From: Histoplasma ohiense
Taxonomy: Eukaryota > Ascomycota > Eurotiomycetes > Onygenales > Ajellomycetaceae
Direction of reading: 5' to 3'
Assembly: GCA_017607445.1 (NCBI GenBank)
Contig: JAEVHH010000003.1
Span: 3,720,001 to 3,784,000 of the forward strand
Length of the DNA stretch: 64,000 nt
The notes under the pieces were generated by a model. That model was not told the origin of the DNA, did no database searches, and was given only the letters and a program-made list of their open reading frames with translations. Shown piece by piece: positions 1 to 11,954 of the stretch. Position numbers and translations under genes: made by a program. The first letter of the stretch is position 1, and each line of letters opens with the position of its first letter.

Positions 1-208
1 CCACAATGTGGCCATTGAATCTGCCTTTGATATCGCCGCTCAAAACTGGGACGGTGGCAACCACGCCGGCTGCCGTCGTGGTGTTGATGGGATAGCCGAC
101 CTGATACTCAATGGTGACGAAAGACTTGCCCTTCGGTTGATTGAAAACTCCATTTGCTGCCAGGGTGCCTGCCACTGAGCACATGAGAGTCAAAAATTTG
201 AGATGCAT
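1..208 (-). CDS. Secreted protein, N-terminal part (window-truncated)
   Basis: The reverse strand starts with ATG at 208 and stays open for 69 codons to the window edge. The first 17 or so residues (MHLKFLTLMCSVAGTLA) form a classic signal peptide with a small-residue cleavage site, so the product is probably secreted. The mature part begins ANGVFNQPKGKSFVTIEYQV and goes on with a Gly/Thr/Val-rich stretch ending GDIKGRFNGHIV. That layout is reminiscent of small secreted DUF3237-like proteins, but too little is visible to assign a family. No intron signal is seen. Function unknown. Confidence 0.6.
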   Translation of the reverse strand, partial: MHLKFLTLMCSVAGTLAANGVFNQPKGKSFVTIEYQVGYPINTTTAAGVVATVPVLSGDIKGRFNGHIV

Positions 209-2113
209 TGTGAGAGGAAATTCTGTCGAATGAGGACTGAGAGGTCGTCGAGAAGGAGTTTGTAAATGATTGTTCGATGAAGTATCAATCGAGCGATGCA
301 GGAGAGATTTATATCCATCATGGGAAGGGACCAAAATTCCTCTCTATCTGCGATCATGGCTTGGCCGCTTCTTGGTCTTGTTACGTCCGTACCAAAGATC
401 AATGAGTTTTTTGTTGAGCGGAGATTGTAGTATGGACACAACCAATTAGAGTCAGCGGTGCGGTCCATGCATCCCTTCTTTGACAGCTCCGAGATACAAC
501 GGACAGAACGATCTTCGGACTTATCCCATCACAATGGGGGGCTTGACTTTGCCGAGAAGCTTGAGAAACGACAATTTCAAAAATGTCAGCACTACAAGAT
601 CCGGATGAATTGGCATCGCAATTTCAACGGAGATTCCTGCATTAGAATGGCTTACTGCGTGGGAACTCTCTTAGATTTGCTGGAAACTCAGCCAACATGT
701 CCGAATGCTAGTGATGAGATAGATGATTGTAGAATATTTGTTTGGTGCGTGACGTTTGAAAAAGCAAGCAAAATGGAATGGCTTATTAATCGCCAGATCA
801 GCGGATTTTCATCGTTAGACTTGCTAGTACGGAGTAGTTAACTATATATAGCCCAATCCATCAGGCTACCTAATATGCATACATTCAGTGATGCTCACAG
901 GAAACAGGAATATCAAGATATTTTAATGCTGTGATGCTGTCTTTTGATCGACTCATACTAGTTACTCATCAGAGCCATCATTTAGTTAGTTATCTCATCA
1001 AAAACATTTCTAATTGTTAGTAATCTATCATCTACCAGATAGTTACTCCATGATATTCGAATATTCGAGAAAAAAAAAGCACATAGTTTCTAGAAAAACT
1101 CACCAATTATATTGTAGTTTCTTTGAAAAAAAAAAAAAAAAATCTCTTTTATCATTGCTATCTTTAGCAAGAGATTTATTCTCGAAATTTGTCTAATTTT
1201 CTCAAATGATGCTAATAGTTACTCATTAGTCTTAGGACTCTGTATGTGCTGCTACTGTTGAAGTTTATGTCAAGTTATCACTGGATAGAAACTCATTATA
1301 TATATACAGACTGCTAGATGATCATGCTGTGTATGTGGAATGAATGTCTGGATACTGGTAACTTATCTGAACGGGTAGCTATACAACGAAAATCCGATCT
1401 CGATCTTCTACGCGGCAACTGAATACACTCTTCAATCCCATCCACCATTCCCGTTTATGTTATCTATCCAATGAAGAGCCAGCCATGGTTTTCTGTACAA
1501 ACTAGAGAACGTGAAAAAAGAGATAATACCACAGGAGAAGAGTAGCAATGAAAAAGAAGATATATATATTAAACAAAAAAAAAAAAAAAAGGGGATATAA
1601 TTTACCTCCTCACCACTTGATATACAAAATGCAATGGAATCATTTTCCGTGCACTGACTGCATGCCGTCCCATTTCAAACACTATATTTACTGCATCGTT
1701 ACAAAAAAAAAAAAAAAGAATAATTTCATGTCCCTAGTTTGGATTTGTACCGCAATCCACCCACTCGCTCCCTCACATAGTAACCCTCACGCTACCTGGG
1801 CTGGAGGAAGCTTTCTCAACGGTATGGCTATACCGTGTACACAATCCTTTTGATCGTTGCTATCTCCCTCGACACATCCACTTCGAGCATTTTCCAGCTG
1901 GCCCGTTTCTGTAATGCCGAACTGGCTGCGGCTCCGCAGCATGTAGGTCGCCATGTTGCTGTCCCTCAATAATCCGGTGGTTCTCTATCGGGTTCAAGTG
2001 CGCCTGTTCGAATGGTGGTCCACTAACTGATCGAGGTTGCCCCTTTCCGGCTATGTTTTCAATAACCACGGAGTCTCCGGAGTGGCCCTGTAAAGGTAGA
2101 TGGATTTCTGATG
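209..2113. other. Intergenic, AT-rich, no gene supported
   Basis: About 1.9 kb with poly-A runs (1127-1140, 1576-1590, 1702-1715). The open frames here (for example 458-841 on +) have no recognisable motif, signal peptide or splice context. The left end should hold the promoter of the secreted-protein gene and the right end the 3' UTR of the 264-aa membrane protein gene. Confidence 0.5.
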
Positions 2114-3180
2114 CTATGGTATATTTAATTTTCCCCACGAATTTTGATCAATCATCAGCTTTCTTCTGTATGTTTCCAATTTGGACATTGCCTCCTCTAT
2201 AGCAAGATTACCAGAGTGTTGGGTGTGGTCACATACCAGTAGCAATAGGTGTAGAATCCCACCCCTGAGCCTCAAAACCACTGCCACTTTCCTCTGTGAG
2301 GTAATTTATACTACCAGTGTCGCCTGTCTGCTGCTGATCCGATGGTTCCACTCCACCCAGGTCACCAAATTCGAATCCAGAGTACCTGTTATCATTCTGT
2401 GAGATATGCGATTCGGACTCGCTTTCCTGCTCGTTCCTATGAAAAAAATCACTCTTCGCCCGTCTGCCATTGATCCCCGAACTCGACACATTCGCACTAT
2501 CATGAGATTCAGGATAGGGCAAGGGCGAGCTGACGGAAGCCAGCTTGCGACAGCCAAGAGTCGCTGTTTTGGGTGATAAGTAATCGGATCCGCCTCTGGA
2601 GGGGAGAGGAGTGGCGGGAAATGTAAGAGTCGATTTGGATCCCAGACTTGCCGGCCTGCTAGGATCGGGCGTTAGCCCCCATCTGGGACTTCCGACTGGT
2701 GTGTTGTGATGTGAGATCCAAATTCCTTCAATCTCGATCCCTCGTTCTATCGCCCTCGAACCGAAGGGTATATCATCACTTCCGATCTCTAGCATTCCGG
2801 GAGTACGTACAGCTGCTTCTTCTCTTGCGGCAGCTGCGGTGAGTTTTTTTAGTCGCAGTGAGTTATAGATGTGAACCCCGGTACCGTACATGAGTACAAG
2901 AAACTGTCGTTTAAAAAGAAGCGGAAGAAAACATGTATGTTAGAATGGGAGTATCCGTAATGGCACTTTTAGTGGAGGAGGGAAAGGGGGACAGTACTAT
3001 AAGACATCCAAGGACCTGGGATTTGGTAAAGAGACGGTTAGCGAAACGAAACGAGGTAAAAACTGTAAAAGAACGTTGCGCAGCACTTTCTATATGCATA
3101 GAAATACAACCATGGGATATGAAGGAAAAACTCACAAAGCACATTTTCAGCCACAGCGCCCAATCCACAAAAAATTCCAT
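2114..3180 (-). CDS. Uncharacterised single-pass membrane protein, 264 aa, 3 exons
   Basis: Exons are complement(3136..3180), complement(2237..2903) and complement(2114..2196). Introns have GTGAGT and GTATGT donors; the first has a TTCTAACATA branch site and a CAG acceptor, and the second is only 40 nt. All phases fit and give 265 codons with stop. The spliced N-terminus joins MEFFVDWALWLKMCF to FLVLMYGTGVHIYNSL, a hydrophobic anchor over residues 5-25 that exists only after splicing. Next come a basic/Ala-rich stretch, a conserved-looking core (IPFGSRAIERGIEIEGIWIS), a Ser/Pro-rich disordered middle with an acidic ESESES patch, and a basic helical tail (EEAMSKLETYRRKL). I recall similar IPFG-IR-A-E-GIE-G-W-IS segments in Aspergillus hypothetical proteins, but no function is known to me. 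Confidence 0.7.
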
Positions 3181-5338
3181 AGTGCGTGACGTCGGATGCT
3201 GATTCGATCGATATGCAGGTCCGTTGACATTGAGAAAGAAAGAGAGAGGGGGGAGGGGAAGTTATCCTGGATACGAGGTTCCCAGGGAGCGGGAGGAGAA
3301 TGAATACATCCACAAGAAATGGATAGAGAGGAGTAGTCAAAGCCAATGCTTGTTAGGTTGGGAACAAGACAGGAACAGCAATGAGGTACGGACCGGCAGT
3401 ACTGTCGTGATACAGCGCAGGTACATGGGAGCTGGCGGAGAGCAGGGGCTATGTATGTTTATGTATATGGACTGAGACGTATGCATATGTATGTAAGTAT
3501 GTACGAAGCATGGAAAGGAAAGGAAAAGAAATAGTGGACAAATGAGTCGAGGTTATTAGGATGTTTCGTTTGTGGCCGGGACGAAGGAGGTGTGGCTCTT
3601 CTGTCCGCTCACTTGTCGCTTCCACCCGGTGGAAGCGTATTAAAGGCGCGCGAAGGGAAAAAAAGGAGAAAGAGCCTCGACTGCAAGACGTCGAGTATAA
3701 AAAAACAGCAAGATGGAATGTGTAATGTACAGAGCAGACACAGCACATTCAGCAGCACTCGCGGGGGGAATGCTCTCAGGGACAACCCTTCACGTCCCAA
3801 AGCATCATATTTTTTTTTTTTTTTTTCCGTTTGGATTTCACCAGAGCGACATGGCTCGAATGTGAATGAAAACGAAAGCTATTAATTAGATTAGTAACCT
3901 AGGAAGGTAAGAGAAGATATAAGAACTTGAAAGGATATCCTCCCGCGAGTTTTCAAATAGAAAAGTAAATGAGAATGCTTCCATAGAAAGAAAATTTCCA
4001 TTATTCTTGGAAGTGTGGAAAGGAGGGCACCACAACTACTTATGCAAGGGCACACACACTTAAGCAGGTGGCGGAAGAAAGAACAATAAAGAAGCAAGAA
4101 TGGTGAATAAATTAAATGCAAAATCCCATGTCGAGACACATCACTCCCCCCAGACTGTGATGTTGCAGGGGTCAAATGAAATGGTTAGATATCAGATCTC
4201 TCAAGATCTTTGAGGTCTGACTGGTCAGAGACAAAGAAAAAAAAAATTGAGAATAAAAAACTCATCATAAATAAATCAATGAAAAAAAAAGAAACATCTC
4301 CAATCAGATGGTGCAGGGTGACAAGGGAGAAACAGAAAGACTTGTCTGATCCGTCACATCCATCCGATACAGAACAAAAGGACTGGAATGCGACACTTGA
4401 GACTCTCCTCTCATTGCAGGCAATGTGGGCGCTGGCATTTGTCAGATGAGTCTTTGTTGAGCTAAAAGACCAGCTGTTGTTGTAACACCGAAACAGAACG
4501 GTATTTAAGACAAGAAGTCTCATGTAACTCTTGCATGCATAAGTGTTGGAAGGGATTTCAGGAAGTTGAAAAAGAAGACCGAGATTTCAGGCATGGCTGC
4601 ATGGACATTTGCTTATCATATTATCGGCAAACCCGACCTCGTAAGTACGCTAAATCTGCCAGCTGGCGCAGATCTCGCTCTCCACCACTGACATAACGGA
4701 ACTACCATGAGGAATTGCTCATATGTAACTGGCATACTAATGTTAACTACCTATCCTTTTAAGCACAGCTTTCCCCCTCCCAGAATATTCGTAAAATGTC
4801 ATGCTCCAGCCCCTCGAGGTCACAACTCTGATCCGCGACACCGAACCCCAAGAACGAGCCCCTGCTCTCCATTGAGGCACGGCACTTTCTGCTGAAGTGA
4901 GATGGAGAGTCGATGGCAAGCCGCACTTACGCGGCCGAGAATAGTAAAATTCAATCTGCGGGTGCGCAGGTGCTAGGCGGGGATGTGATGGATGCAATCA
5001 ATAGGTCTCCCGGGGCTACTTCGGGTCACCATGTTCGAGGGGAGATTCATGTGGAAGTTTGACTCCGTGGCACGCAGTGATCTATAGCGAGGGTTTTAAG
5101 TATTTATCAAACCTCTGCCTTAACTTACATATTTCCCTTGTTTAAGATCCATTGAGCGCTTGGGCGTGACCGCTTGACAGTGGATGTTAGTGAAAATGAA
5201 CCCTATTCCATATGGCACGTAAAATTTGTGCAAAGTATCCGACTACGTGGTAATTCTGAAGAGGTCATCGCTGCTGTTGTGACTTCTGATCAGCATCGTC
5301 GTGGCCTATATTTGGTAAACGTCAGTAGTGTTTTTGAG
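3181..5338. other. Intergenic / promoter of the 264-aa gene, no gene supported
   Basis: Purine-rich and poly-A/T-rich DNA with ATGT-type simple repeats (3450-3505) and a T-run at 3811-3826. Open frames on both strands are short and compositionally biased. The first few hundred bases upstream of 3180 are presumably promoter and 5' UTR. Nothing recognisable in the rest. Confidence 0.45.
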
Positions 5339-6300
5339 TCTTCGTTAGAACTTAAAGATATAGACCACACAGAAGTTAGAAACAGCCATCCGGAGAAGAT
5401 TGCAAGTCCGAGCCATGGGTATGAGGTTCTTTGATCTTTCAATCGGGATTGTCTTCCTGATAGGTCCCGGCAATGTATGCTTGGATTCTGTATCCACAAC
5501 AAAACTCATGAAACTGGCGGGTGAGACGCCTGTGTATTGAAAATCAACCACCCAGAGCTCACCACTGCTATCCACAGGGAAGTTTTCTCGATATATATCG
5601 GCTTAGTACCAGACCAATGGCTTTGCTGCTAAAGTCTACAGTCTTACAACAGTTGTTGGCGTCTGGGAGAAATGTGAAGACCTAGACCGTCAGCTGCTGA
5701 TTAGCATAATGTCATAGTATGAGATCGCAGTTCCTGCTTGTAGTAATATCAGTTGATAATGCAGCGCTCACCCGGTTAAACGAATGCTTCTAGTTGCCTA
5801 CCGGAGATAATGTAAAGCTTTTCCGTCGTTGGAGAACGGGTGTCGAATACGCTCCCCATCAAAGCCTCTAAACTTCCCAGGCGGTGGTTTGATGGAGATG
5901 AGCTCAGTTATTGCTTGGGATCGCTGCTCATCTGATGCAAAATGCTCAATATTGATGTGCTCCTAGACAACATAGACCAAGCCACCGGGCTCTTCCATGC
6001 GTGAGAGATTTCTAAAATTCGAATTGTTGAATTTGGGTTAGCCTTAATCTGAGTAAAGAAAAACAGTTGCGCATGCGCTTCAGCCATTGTGGTATTATTG
6101 TACTCGAAAAAAAAATCTTTGCATTTCGATGAGTACTTGAGATGGTTATAACCACTGCCCTTTGTTCGCTCGACAAAGTCGCTTTACCAAGGCTTTTGAA
6201 GGCAGTTCCGGAATAGCGGGGTTGAGGATTTCTTTGTCAGTCACCAACATGACGAAGCGGTTAGTAGAGCACGGATGTATGGCTGCAAGGAAAAATGTGG
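5339..6300 (-). pseudogene. Dead aminoglycoside-phosphotransferase-like (APH) gene
   Basis: Fragments of a kinase-like phosphotransferase occur in order on the reverse strand. They are an N-terminal piece near 6270-6170 (AAIHPCSTNRFVMLVTDKE), a middle piece at about 5990-5800 (EQRSQAITELISIKPPPG, then GFDGERIRHPF, typical of the pre-catalytic loop of this fungal family), and the catalytic/metal-binding part at about 5615-5345 (ADIYRENFPVDSSGELWVVD, then FQYTGVSPASF). The frame is broken by several stops, including a TAG at about 5973 and a TAA immediately before the catalytic-loop motif at about 5610, and by frame changes. The stops are not confined to TGA, so this looks like ordinary decay rather than the CpG mutation seen in the transposons. 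Confidence 0.7.
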
Positions 6301-7075
6301 TTTTGGAATGTTAAAAGGTTGAGATTTTGCTGGACGTCTGTCTCTATATCAATACTACTGGCGGTGCGCTAGTCCGCAATAGGAACTTAAGAGCTTGAGC
6401 ATCGACTAGGTGTGTCCCCTTGCTCAGGATTCACTCCTTCCTTTCTGCACGTAAGCAATTAACAGGCTGTTGACCATAAATATCCTTTTTGCTCTCTTCT
6501 TCTCAAGCAAGCCATTCCAGGACGACGACCTAAGTGCTAGCTGGCGATCTCTATTCAAATGGAGATTCGATGGATATATCATAGGCAGGTATCCAGTGGT
6601 CCTCACGGAATTCAGAGAAGCTCCCAGGGGTATCCGGTAACTAGTGGTTATATGCAGTGGCGTTGGTGGCTGAGTGACTGCGCCTCCGCATATAACCTGG
6701 TTATTGTGAGGGTCGGGTTCGAACACGCCGTAACCCGACCCACCTATAACTATTATGATACACACTGTAGATTTGGACACTGTTACGGATATCTCTACTA
6801 CGAATTTCTTCACTGAATCGACTTGCATAAATAGTTCTGGATGGTTGATTCCCTATTCGCATTACCATGCAAGGAAGGATGAAAATGAAATGAAGACTCA
6901 TTAACCCTGTTACAAATACAGAATTCGCTGGCGGCCGCCTAGTTGCAAGACAGTACCGTAATCCTTGCCTATCTTGTCAAAACAATAAAGGGAGAAGAAG
7001 ACAATACTCTAAGCGGTTTAAACCACTGAAATAAGTAGGATAAAAAAACCAGAAAAAAAAAAAACCACCAAAAAA
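6301..7075. other. Intergenic: SINE-like piece and NUP120 3' flank
   Basis: Apart from the tRNA-like segment, this stretch holds the decayed upstream flank of the phosphotransferase pseudogene and the A-rich presumed 3' UTR of NUP120 at about 6985-7075. The open frames at 6424-6828 (-) and 6559-6816 (+) overlap the tRNA-like segment on opposite strands and show no protein features. Confidence 0.45.
6655..6735 (+). repeat. tRNA-like sequence, possible SINE head
   Basis: A run beginning GGCGTTGGTGGCTGAGTGAC resembles a tRNA 5' half with an A box (TGGCTGAGTGAC). About 45 bases further on, GGGTTCGAACAC matches a pol III B box (GGTTCRANNCC). The outer GGCGT can pair with ACGCC just after the B box. 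It does not fold as a proper tRNA: the T-stem register is off and no complete 7-bp acceptor stem closes it. It therefore looks like a tRNA pseudogene or the tRNA-derived head of a short interspersed element, with an unrelated body down to about 6830. No second copy was seen in this window. Confidence 0.45.
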
Positions 7076-10000
7076 TCACATAATATCCATCGCTTCCACA
7101 TTATTCAGACCATCATCGTTCACATCCGGCGCCCCACTGTCAACAAAACCAAATTCCCAATCGCCATTCTCAATCCTGCTCACTCGGTCTAATTCCGCTT
7201 GGTACTCCTTTCGCAGATCTTCCAATGTAACGATGATACGTTTAGGAAGCTTTGATTGCTGGCCTGTAGAGTGCTGCGATGACGTTATGCTTAATTTCCT
7301 CTCGCCCGCACCAACACTTGAGCGTGGGGAATAAGTAACATCGTGCGCGGGGGACGGCAGTGAGAAAGAGGTCCGCGGGGACTTTGTCGCCATGGTAGAA
7401 TCTAAGAATGCGGAGCCATCATCATCATCGCCATCATCATCATTACCAGCAGCAGCAGCAGCATTGTTGATGATGCTACCACCTCGTGGATGAGCGTTGT
7501 GTTGCGGAGAAGGAGCCTCGACTAGGATATAATTTTCATTCTTATCCATACATGCAAGAAGGTTTATCAGAGACAGGAGCTCATTTCGCAGGTTCTTGCT
7601 TTCCAAGTCTTCCTCACTAAGTTCCTGATGTTGAACTGCTGCCACTTCGTTCGCGTTTCGTCGCATCATCAACGCGCGTGTCGAGTAGAAACCGCGATCC
7701 CTCATCTCGCGTAGGCGCTGGACGGCTTGATAGGACACCTCTGCTGCGCCACGGATATCATTGCGCGCCACGCGGTAGGCTTGGAGAACGCGCTGGTAAT
7801 CTGGGATATCGGAATTTTCTTGCCAAGATGTTGCTGTGGGTAGAGCTTGTCCTTGTGATCGACCGTGAGTAGATTGTTTCTTCGCGAGCGATAGGAGGAT
7901 TTCGTCGATGTGGGAGGCCAGATTTGGCGCCAACGATATCGGAAATCGAAGAATCCTTTGGAGGCCAGCAATACCTGGCCCTGAAGCAGCTAGAATAGTG
8001 GTGATTAAAGCGGTGAGAGCGGACTTCTGCAATGCAGCATCTGTGTATCGTGAGAGTGCAGAGTAGGCTTCATCAAAACGACAGGTCTTTAGAGATGCAT
8101 GGAACAGACGGGAAAGAAGGTCAGTTCGGAAATATATGTAATCTGAGTCAGGTTCGTTTTTCCTTGGGTCAGATTCCAGGGCCTGGAGAGCAAGGCGGGC
8201 AAAATCGGCAACATGCGCAAAAGCCCGTGCCTGCTCGAAAAGTGAAAGAATGTGCTGAAAGTATTTAGGCAGCCCGTTATAAAAGCTGTTGACGGATATT
8301 ATATCAAGAAGGTTGGAAGACATTTCATGAAGGTTCCCAACTGCCTTTCCGTGAGCTACATTGAAAATACATATTTTATGTTAGCAAAGAATTATTATTT
8401 CCATTATACAAGTCATATTCAATTAGCACTTACAAAGGATATACGCAGCTTTTTGGAAATAGATAGTCGCTGCATCAAACTCGGATTTCGCTACATATAG
8501 TCTTCCCTTGACGTAAGTAGACCAGGCGGTATTAGGCTGGAAGCGTAAGAAGTCAGAGGCTAGGTCAATGTTACCCGAAGCCAGGAGGTCGCATTGAATA
8601 AAGACTAAAACATTCGGAAACGACACTTCACCCTGTCTTGTGATCCAAGACACCACGTCTCGAATTTGTTGGGTGAGGGTAAACGTTTGAGGAACGCCGA
8701 ATGTCGGGCGTGGCTTGATATGGCAGGCGAAAAGGTCTTCAAGAATGGTGGTTAATCGGGGCTCTCCTTTGTCCGCGCCTGTCCCTTCGGGAACTGCGGG
8801 TGACATCGCATTGCTTGTCCTGCCATGGGGTGGATTTCCATGCCACGGTCGAACATTTGATCCCAACCAGATCATCATCTCATATTCTTTTAGCATCTCA
8901 ATCAGGGTCACAAACAGGTCTACCCCGTCAAACAGCACGCCATCTTCCTGGGTCAACTCAGTCTCGACGAAAACGGTCAGTAGTAGAAGGTCATATAGAA
9001 CTTGTTTGTTCAATCTTATTGTTTCCAAAGCGCCCTGAACAGTTACCATCCGCCCAAAATCTGTTGATAGAAGTTCAGAATCCTTCCCTGGGAATCCAAG
9101 GGGCATCGTATCGATAATTGAAAGAAAGAGTTCGGTGGTGAGCTTTTTAAACCCGATGGCTATCTCAACACTCGCAAACATGCTATCAAACATATCATCT
9201 GTAATGAGCTCGGCGAATTTACTCTGTGCATGAAACGCAGCAATCCGTTGGGCCGCTGATAGAGAAGGCTCGGTAAAAAGCTCCGCATTCAATGCGGTTG
9301 CGCAGGCATGACTGAGCTCTGGAGTGAATTTTTTTCTAAATGATGCAGCAGCTGCAATAAGCGCCGCCGCCAGATCTGAGTCTCTCAACTCCTTATCCAA
9401 ATTTCTATGATGCAAAGAGTCTTCCAACGTTCTTCTATGATCTCTTAACGCATGGCCGTCATTGTGGACGAGAAGCTCTGTGCCGCTACATTCCCGGATA
9501 AGGCAACACCCATCAGAAAAGAGTAGCCATGGAATATCCGTAAACGCGTCATAACTTAGCGAGATCGCCTCGTTTCGTTTTCTATTCAGGTCATCGGCAA
9601 TTTGCCAAAACTGCCGCCATTTGGTATCTGTTTCTCGTCGATACTTTGTATAGTCGACTCCAGCCTCGCTGAATTTTCGGAGCGTCACCGATTCCGAAAT
9701 GGTCGAGTAGAGCTGTTGCTGGAAGGGAGTAAATTTTTTGTTGTTGTTTCTAGGTGTCGGTTTGATTTTCATCGCATCCTGGTAAATAGCAAGAGATGTC
9801 GCAAGGATTTCATGAGAGTATCTGCCGGGACAGAAAAGATACTCCAGCCATTTCTCCGCGGGATCCGCAATGTCAGATAGCAGGAAACTCGGGGGCGGTT
9901 CGTCACTGCTTGTCTCTAAGGCCATTCCGGTCCAATTACGGCGCCATGCCGATTCCAAATCATCCAGGTTAAAATGCAGGCTGTAGACTTGATAGAGGTT

Positions 10001-11423
10001 GTTGTTTCTCCAGAGTACCCAAAGGACCATATGTCTTCCTTCTTCCATAGACTTTATTTGAAAATCTGCAATATTCCAAAACACACTGCCTGAAGGGTCC
10101 GGGTCCACAGGTTTCAATTTGGAGTCTGGAAAAAGATCTTCTACCTCCAATTGCGATCCCAACCCACCCTTCACAGCCCAAAATTTAAACTGGCCGTCGT
10201 CAAGAGGTGAGTAAGTGACGGCATAATATGTTTCACCATCGATCGCCCTTTCAGCATTGAAAACACGAATAAATGCAGACTCAGACGGGTTCAGCGTTGC
10301 AGGTGCAGCATCTTGCTGTTGGCCTGTCCGGTTTAATAAATCCCTCGATGCAGCCAGCTTATGGCTTGCCAAATTCCAAATCTTTAATGTATGATTGAGG
10401 CCGACGACGAACACGAAGGCATGGTCAGAGGTTGTGGCAATTGCATTTGAAGTATTTGGATCCAAAACTCGCCCGTCATAGCGTATCTGCTGGTGACCAT
10501 TCCATTTAACGAGTCCACGCAGCGAGGAGCCCCATGGCTTCTCATCGAAGGTGATCGCAGACCAATTTGATCCTATGCAAGAGTAAAAATAAATAGCAGT
10601 TAGCAAAAAGAACTCTTACTATCATAAGATAGCTATATAGCTATCTAGCTATCTTTAGATAATGCGTACCGTCATCACCTGCTTTCCTCGTCAACCTCAA
10701 AAGGGCCCCACTATCCAAGGAAATAAACAATTCTTGGGGACTGCTCGCATGCAAGCGGTGAGGATGCGCAAATGCCAACGGCGCCGGGCAGCTCACTTTA
10801 CACCAATCGGGCACGTTCTCATCAATCGCTGCGACCCGTCTAAAGAACTCCTGCCGTAGACTAATGGTGTACAAGTGCCTATCCCTCGTGACAACGAATA
10901 AACTCAGAACTTCATGATCCTCCGAATCCGCCAGCGCAACGCCGTGCGGTATTATCCTCTCCGGGAACTCGAGCCGTAGTAGTAGGTTTGCCTCATGATG
11001 TGGATGCGGGTGGTTGTTACTGTTGCTATTGTTCGTCGCAGAGGTCGTCGTTCCCGTAGTCGCCGACTCGCTAGCACCTTTTGTCAAGTCCACAGACTTG
11101 ATCTCGAGAAACCTATCGTTGCCATCATCGTTGCCGCCTACGACTCTCCAGAGGAAGCTGCGTGGGTATGTTTTCCGCTGGCGGAAATAGACTGCACCCT
11201 GTGAGGCTAGATAGCGCTTCACGAATGCGTCTTCATCCTTCGTCGTGTCATCTGAGTACGCTGTATTAGAAGTCGACGGTAAGAGGGAGAATTTGGTACG
11301 TCGCTGTTGAGGGTTGCTGTGACCATTGCTGGAGGATGGGATTGGGATGTTTACAATTGATGCCGGTGCGGTTTGTCGCGTGTCGACCCTAGTCTCCTTG
11401 TATATTTTGAGCATGCTGGGCAT
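7076..11423 (-). CDS. nup120: Nucleoporin NUP120/NUP160 (nuclear pore outer-ring Y complex)
   Basis: Exons are complement(10670..11423), complement(8434..10572) and complement(7076..8355). Introns use GTACGC and GTAAGT donors, have GCTAAC-type branch sites and end in TAG. The spliced frame gives 1390 aa. NUP120 is a scaffold subunit of the Y complex and acts in pore assembly and mRNA export. The N-terminal half is the beta-propeller (strand and WD-like pieces such as FVFVVGLNHTLKIWNLASHK near the start of exon 2, just after the junction reading DDGSNWSAITFDEKPWGSS). The C-terminal half is alpha-solenoid (SAAQRIAAFHAQSKFAELI; YFQKAAYILSHGKAVGNLHE, which spans the second junction). Residues about 135-160 carry a Thr/Ser/Asn/His low-complexity insert, and an acidic/Ala insert (AAAAAGNDDDGDDDDG) lies in exon 3. 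The divergence is usual for fungal orthologues. Confidence 0.9.
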
Positions 11424-11954
11424 GGAGAGAATCAGAGGGTTTTTTTAATTGCAGATGATTGGTACTTCTAACTCCCCATGGCTGGATGTTGAGTGTGGAT
11501 AGGTGGATGCATCTGAAGCAAGTTTGCGTGATAAAAATTTAAGGTTTGGGAGCCCGCCAGCCGCGCCTCAGTACAGAGCTACACAACACATTGCAGGCAT
11601 TGAAGTAAAGTATCATCAACAAGGCTGGAATCAATTTATGTTCATATGATAACCCTACATAGTATGCCTCAATATAAATAAGACTCATTTAAAAATATTT
11701 CTAGAGCAACCAATTGTATGATTTCAAACTCAAATCAAACCCTCACAGTTGGACTCCATCTCCATCAATTTATTCATGACAATCAGTAAACATCGCTCTC
11801 TCCCTTGACTTCCCCCGAACGCCAGTTCCGAAATGCTATGGACAAAAGATTAGAAAAGGAAAGCGTTAAGAGTCCGTTAAACGGGATAAATATATAGAGA
11901 AGAAAAGCTTCCCCAACAATATTTCAACCATCTAAGCCCTTAATAATCGTTTGG
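11424..11954. other. NUP120 promoter and RAD51 3' flank
   Basis: 531 bases between two head-to-tail genes. No convincing open frame. AT-rich sequence at 11630-11720 would fit a RAD51 polyadenylation region. No TATA box stands out next to the NUP120 start. Confidence 0.4.

Noticed and set aside
458..841. 127-codon open frame on + upstream of the first membrane-protein gene
   Set aside because: No motif, no splice partner and atypical composition; it lies in AT-rich intergenic DNA and overlaps the upstream region of a divergent gene.
1860..2138. Reverse frame of 92 codons taken as a separate gene
   Set aside because: It overlaps the true last exon (2114-2196) of the 264-aa gene in another frame; the rest is probably 3' UTR.
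6424..6828. 134-codon frame on the reverse strand
   Set aside because: Covers the tRNA-like segment and overlaps a + frame; no protein features.
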